Source: Sitta carolinensis
Taxonomy: Eukaryota > Chordata > Aves > Passeriformes > Sittidae
NCBI GenBank assembly: GCA_032173965.1
Contig: CM063288.1
Coordinates: 9,528,501 to 9,592,500, forward strand
Length of the DNA stretch: 64,000 nt
Reading direction: 5' to 3'
The notes under the pieces were generated by a model. That model ran no database searches. It was not told where the DNA came from and worked only from the letters and a program-made list of their open reading frames with translations. Below are positions 58,431-64,000 of this stretch, piece by piece. The position numbers and the translations under genes were made by a program. The stretch's first letter is position 1. Each line of letters starts with the position of its first letter.

Positions 58431-61400
58431 TATTTTACTGTATTTTGCTGAGTGTGCATTATCTGTTTACTGACATTGACATTATAGTTTTATAAAATAC
58501 TTGTATGCACACATATGTACATATATTTATAGTTTAGAATCATTTAAAGCATCATTTAATTCTATTGTACTTTGTGTTTTTGGTTTTTATATATGCAGAT
58601 TAACTTTTCCTATTAAACATTATTTTTTCTCAGTACCAAGGCTTTCTTATGTTCCTTCCAGTGATTTTTAACTCCAGAGACTATGTTACGTTTAAATTTG
58701 TGCAGAGTCTAGACAAAAGTGTACACAGATTAGTTACATCAGCACCCAGCTTTCACTCAGAAGTTCAGAAATGTTATTAAGTATTAATGAAATTAAAATG
58801 TTTATTGTTGTGAGGCTGGAACCAATATTTAATGGTTGTTTTGGGTGGGAACTGGGGAGTTAGTACAGCTGGATCTCTTTTGTAAATGCTGGACAAGCTG
58901 CTCTGTCAGATGGCAGCTGTTAATGGCCCAGATGAAAAGAAGTGTCTTTCAGCTTAAATGACAAGTCTGGGGGTCAGAGGTAGAGACCACTGTATGTAGC
59001 TGCAGAGATTACCAGGATGTCCGTGCAGATTCTTGTTTCCAGTCTCTCGGTGATCAAAACCAGCTCCCATTTGCCAGTTAAGTGATTGAGGGCTGGGACC
59101 TAAATAGTCCTGATCTTTCTCATGTGGCTTCTGTAGCAAAAGAAGGTCGATCCTGCTTTCTCAGGAGTAGTCTCGTGAGAAAATGTGCCATTTTCTCTCT
59201 GTTGTTTTTCCGAGGTTTCATTGTTTCTTTCTTCCAGCTCACTCCTGTCCCCTTTGCTGCTGTCACCTGGCTGCACAGCGTCTGCCCTTGGCAGGGTCTG
59301 TAAGGGACCAGGTTCTGGTGGCCTCAGCCAACCCCACCATCTGTGTGCATCTCTGCACGCCCAGCGTGGCTCCATGGGAGCAGGGCTTGCTGGATTTAAC
59401 TAGTCATGACACCTTGTGCCAAGGATGGGGAGGGATTTGGTCTAATTTTCTTCACTTTTCCTGAGAGCACACTCCTGTGAGGAGCAAAGCAAGGCACGGT
59501 GGCTGCACTTCTCACAGGAGACAGAGACCCATTCTTCCTCCAGCTGGAAAAGCCCTGCAAGCCGGATGAGCTCCCTCCCCCGACAATTTAGTGTGTGCCC
59601 CCCCATGCCTGCTGCTCCCTTCTTTTTCTTTGAGCCCTGTGTGTCTCCACGATGACCTGGGTGAAGGAGATGCTCCTAGCTACTAATCCTTCAGATCAGT
59701 CCTTTTCTTTCCTCCTGTTCTCTGACTTTTCAGCAGCAGGAAAAGGTTCCACTGTCTGTAGCACTCTGTTAACCCCATGCAGACTCCACTCTGAGGAAGT
59801 TTGCATGTGGTGAGAAACTGGAAAATGGATGGGATAAAGGCAGAAAACAGCCAAAAGTCATGAAGCTCCACTTCATTCAGCTGGCTATTTTTCCTTGATA
59901 CCTCCTCCTCCCAGTCTTGTATGGCAGACTGAAACTTGGGCTTACATAGATGTAAATAAAAAGTTTTTCCTGTATCAACGGTAACAGCCCACTGGAATGA
60001 TCAATGTGGTCTCTCACTGAGGTGAATTGCCTGGCTCCATGCATAAAATACATGTAACAGTAACCTGCTACAGAGATGTTGAAAGGCTTTTAAGTGTTAT
60101 CTCCTATTCTTTTGCAAAACAACAGAGGCTGGAAATGCAGTCGAATGCTGAACGAAAAACTTTAATGCAGTAAAACTTTATTGAGGGTGTGATATCCCGA
60201 CATGTGCTATCACTGGTAATAAAAGCAGCAAAAATAGTCAGGTGTTTGCATCATTTACTGCAGAGGAATTTTCATTGCTCTAATTCAAAGGTAATTTCTG
60301 CAACTGCAACCAGTTCTCAGCCTGCGCTGGGGAGGGACTATCAGATACCTCTGTGAGCCTGCTCCTTTTTAGCATTTCAAAGGCTGCTACAGTTCTTTTA
60401 TCTGGACTGGAATTCTGTACCGAAAGGGCAAACTCCCAGATATTTCACTTCTGTTTGTCTATTAGCAATGTGTGACTATTCTGGGAAATTCAATCATGGA
60501 AAATAACTCTTTGTTGAGTTTTATGACTGCTGCCTCTTGACTCATGCTTTGTTTCAGCTGCCCATCCTTCAAAATCCAGGTAGGCATAGGAAAAGACTGA
60601 GTTGAGTCCTCATTGTCAGTGTGAGTGTGGACATGCCTGCAGGCAAACTGAGAGGCTCCAGGGATCTGACACAACTAATTTTTCATCCTGGCTTCTCCAG
60701 TCCATCTTCTCCCTTGAGGTGCAGTGTGTCCTTGAGAAGCAGAGTGTTCTTCTGGCACAAGACCTGCAGAGGATGTGGGAAGAGGCTGCCACTCAAGTCT
60801 GCTACCACTTTTATCCTAGACCAAAAGTCACTCTGGAGAGTGTAATTGCTTGGCACGTCTGCATAGGGTGTGCTAAACTGTGCTAATGGAGCTGGGACAG
60901 AGGTTTGCCTGGTTATAACAGGTACTTGCTTGAGAATATTGGGACAGCTTCAGTCCTATGCCATTCTACATTTGTTTAGATATACCCAAGCATATTCAAG
61001 CAGTGTCAGGTGGGAGGGTAGGTGCTATGGATGGCAGCTGCCTTAGAGGAGCTGCACCTCAGTAATGTAATGGGGTGGCAGGGCAAGAATGGGTGGGGTG
61101 ATCAGGCCTGCTGCTGTCAGCACCTGAAACCAGCCTCAAAACTGACAGCCAGACCTCTGGATCCACATATCCCCCAGCAAAGCCCAGCATCCAAACTTGC
61201 ACGTGAAAGCAGTGCTTTTTAGGCCTGAAAGCAGGAAGCACTTTGCATTTTTTCTGGTTGCCTGTTGGAGGAAGTCACCCCATTTCCTTTAGGAGACTGC
61301 TTTTACACAGGTCCTACATGTGATGTGCTGAGCTGGAGGCATAAACGAAAGTGAACAATGAAGGTAAGGCAACACTGCAGACCAAGGGGCTTGACTTTTC

Positions 61401-64000
61401 ACTTCTCGTGTACCTTGAGTTTGATGGCTGGCTGTTTTCAGGTGAATGACAGCACTCCTTCCAAGAGGAGGGACAGGGGAAAGTGAAAAGCAGCCTGACC
61501 TCCAGCAAGAAGTTTCCACCTCCTTGGTAAGAATGGCTTCCCAACAGAAACTCCTGGTATGGAGAGTGTTTGGAGAAATGCAGGTAAGGGTTGGAGGGAT
61601 TCAGGCAGGTGTCCTGGTGAACATGACTGTTCCTAGCTGGTTTTGGGGAGATGACCTCAATTTCATCCCAGGCTCAGGAAGGTGACTGGACCTTGGTACC
61701 ACCCAGGGACAGAGGATCCTGCCGGTAATTTGTGGGTCAATAACCCACAATCTACAGCAAGGCAAGCCTAGTTGCCTCACCTGTCACTCCTCTGAGAGGA
61801 GGACTGTCATTTGTCAAGTTTGGCAACTGCAAAGTCATCAATTGCTATTTTATTCAAATTTCCCATCCTTCAGCCTTTTAGTTTCAGCTCATTAATGCTC
61901 TCTGTTTCAAAGCTATGTGTCTGGTGTTAGGGGGGGAGGGGTGGGGGTGGAGATGGAGTAGCTTTGCTTACTAAGGGTTCCCAGCAGCATTAAATTGACC
62001 AGGTTTTGGGGTATGAGCTGAAAACACTGATTTTTATAGCAATTAAAAAAAAAAAAATTCCCAAACGAACACTAAAAGCCCAAAGTAGTCTAAGAACAAA
62101 GAAACCCATAAAACATGTCAGGTCACAATTTAACAAGAAAGAAACAGGGCTAAAAATAAGATCTGTAAATTGCCTTGCCAAGGATGCTCTAGCTGTTGAT
62201 AAAAGGCTCTTTAAATATACCAAAGCCACAAAGGCAGCTAGGAAATCAGTGGGAATGCTGACGACAAGGGTATAGAAGTGGCAGATGGGGACGATGACGT
62301 AGCAGAGAAAGTCAGTGATAACTTTGTGGCTGCTTTTACAGCTGAAGCTGTTGGGGAGCTCTCCATGTCTGCCAGTCTGCAGTGGATCAGCTGGAAGAGC
62401 TGGAGCATTTGGAAGAACGACAACACAGTAAAGAGCTAACAGGAGTAAAGGAAAAGTAAGTGAAGTCACTTTCATTGAGGTAAGAGGAGGGATGAGGTCA
62501 AATAGAAAAGAAAGTGGTTGTTAAAGTGACTGGGACCAGACAATGATCCTGGGGACCCCAAGGAGCAGCACAACCCAGTGATGCAGGGACTGGATGGACA
62601 TCCTGGACCAGGGGGACATTTCTCAGCTGCTGAATGCATTGACCTGCTTTATTCAACAGCAGCATGGGCTGAAATGTGATGCCTGTAGCATATGTACATA
62701 GTGGATCTTATATGCCCTAATTATGCTCAGACTGTTCATAAAAGAGAGGCAGGGTAAGGTGCTGTACCTTGGGCTCTGCTGTTTGTATAAAAACAGCCTC
62801 ATGAAAGAGACAAACGGAAAATTTCACAAGCAGATAACTGAAAAAAAAATGCAAAATGCTTCTTGCTTTTGAGTCTGGATGGTGCTGCCTTTCACACACA
62901 GGCTCCAAGGAGCAGCCTCTGGAGAGCAAAGTCTATTCCTCTCCAGGAGAAGCAGACCAAGACCAACAGCTCCCACTTTCCCTCTCCTGGTGGAAGCAAA
63001 ATATCTTATAAAGGAGCTGTGCCTCACCTGCTTCACTGCTCCCAATCCCCTGGACGCTGTCTCCAAGCCCCAGGCAGTGTCCCCTAGAGCACCCACTATG
63101 GTAGGTAACATTAAGGGGAGCAGAGAGAAAACATCTGCCCAACTGGTAGCCCAAACATGGCAAAGATTTCCCCAGAGGAACTGGGATACTTGCAGGGTCA
63201 TACAAAGTGGGAAAAGGAAAATATGGGTACTGAGAAGAATAAAAAAAAAGTTGCTCAGGACTCCAGAGAGTTCTGTGGAGGGACCCGACATGGCATTTGG
63301 TAGGCATCTCTGAAACTTTAATACGACTGGTAGCACTCTGAGGGCCATTTGTCCCAGCTGGCTTCCTTCCCTGTTTGGTCATTGATTGACAGCCAATTTT
63401 CAAAGGTGACAGTAACACCTTCTCACAGTAGCATCCATCACATCTTGTGGGTTGGAGAGCAAGGAAGGACCCCAGCCTTCCCTGAGAGGGCTCCTTCCTT
63501 CTGAGAGAGCTCCCCTTGCCCCTCACTAGTGGCACTGCTGCCTGTTCCATGCTGAAAGACATAAGCCTGGTTAAGCTTTAGGGAATCTCTGCTTCTCTTT
63601 TACTCATAGATGTCTGGATGTAGCTGGGGAAAGAAAGTCTGCTGCATAAATGAGACTTTGGGGAAAAATAAAAGTCTTTCTCTCAAGTTTTTTTCATCCA
63701 TAGAGATCTTTTGTAGGGTAAATCAGCCAAAAGTTAAAAGAAGAAATGTTTCATATCTGGAACAGTCAATGAATTCAGGAGGTCATTATAGTGCTAAGGT
63801 TCCTAATCCCCTCTCAAGCAGAGGAATGTTTAAATTGGTGAGAAACGGGGGTCAAGTCCAGGCAGATATTTCAGTGCCTAACTTGTACTGACATTAATGG
63901 GAATAGGGGTCTCTGGGGAGGAATTGTGGACCTGGGCCTGTATATCATTCCTATAAATGAAACAGGGCTCGTGCTGCACATGTGTAACCGTACATTATTA
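58431..64000. other. Intergenic region right of MUC13
   Basis: No exon set or known protein was recognised. A weak LINE-like stretch lies at 62.0-62.5 kb. From the human gene order the next gene to the right should be ITGB5, whose first exon is not visible here. Confidence 0.5.
62160..62360 (+). mobile_element. Possible decayed CR1-type LINE ORF2 fragment
   Basis: One frame reads DKRLFKYTKATKAARKSVG and another, directly after, reads DDDVAEKVSDNFVAAFTAE. These recall the CR1 ORF2 linker before the reverse transcriptase (FFKY...R..VGPLL, then an AE.LN.FFASVFT block). Two frames are needed, so it is a broken relic. Weak evidence. Confidence 0.35.

Noticed and set aside
61731..61752. Small inverted repeat TTGTGGGT...ACCCACAA
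   Set aside because: Eight-base arms with a short loop are expected by chance several times in 64 kb.
62860..63562. Open frames of 144-209 codons in the right intergenic region
   Set aside because: No recognisable domain, overlapping on both strands, no splice context.

Overview
The window is vertebrate nuclear DNA, most likely from a bird. Genes are split into short exons by GT-AG introns, CpG is sparse outside one patch, and the recognisable interspersed repeats are CR1-type LINE 3' ends (best copy about 28.1-28.8 kb, minus strand). The species cannot be fixed from the sequence alone.

Two protein genes are present, both on the + strand, head to tail. The first (from before base 1 to 26,795) is the 3' part of HEG1, the endothelial membrane mucin that anchors KRIT1/CCM1. 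A series of Ser/Thr/Pro-rich exons, all with phase-1 boundaries, fills 0.3-10.9 kb. Then come a calcium-binding-type EGF exon, three exons of a SEA-like domain, EGF-like and Cys-rich exons, a transmembrane exon and two cytoplasmic exons ending in the RRRDYF terminus. The second (38,171-57,601) is MUC13, an epithelial membrane mucin. Its exons encode a signal peptide, several 57-63 bp Ser/Thr/Pro exons, EGF, SEA (3 exons), EGF, EGF, a transmembrane segment and a cytoplasmic tail; skipping the first, frame-broken repeat exon gives 475 codons. From the EGF exon to the stop, both genes have ten coding exons with the same intron phases, and two exons have equal lengths (38 and 88 bp). This indicates that they are tandem paralogues. 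In human the order HEG1-MUC13-ITGB5 is also collinear, so ITGB5 is expected to the right of this window.

Layout: 0.3-26.8 kb HEG1 coding exons, with 3' UTR to at least 27.6 kb; 27.65-38.1 kb intergenic DNA with a CR1 element; 38.05-38.2 kb MUC13 promoter and first exon; 40.6-46.1 kb a nearly identical tandem-duplicated block carrying the small mucin exons; 47.5-57.6 kb the structured part of MUC13; 58.4-64 kb intergenic DNA without a recognisable gene.

The most interesting points are the exon-by-exon parallel between the two genes, repeated exon duplication in both mucin domains, two frame-broken exon copies, a CpG-dense intronic patch before the HEG1 transmembrane exons, and compact perfect inverted repeats in introns of both genes. 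I found no RNA gene, CRISPR array or wholly unknown protein system.
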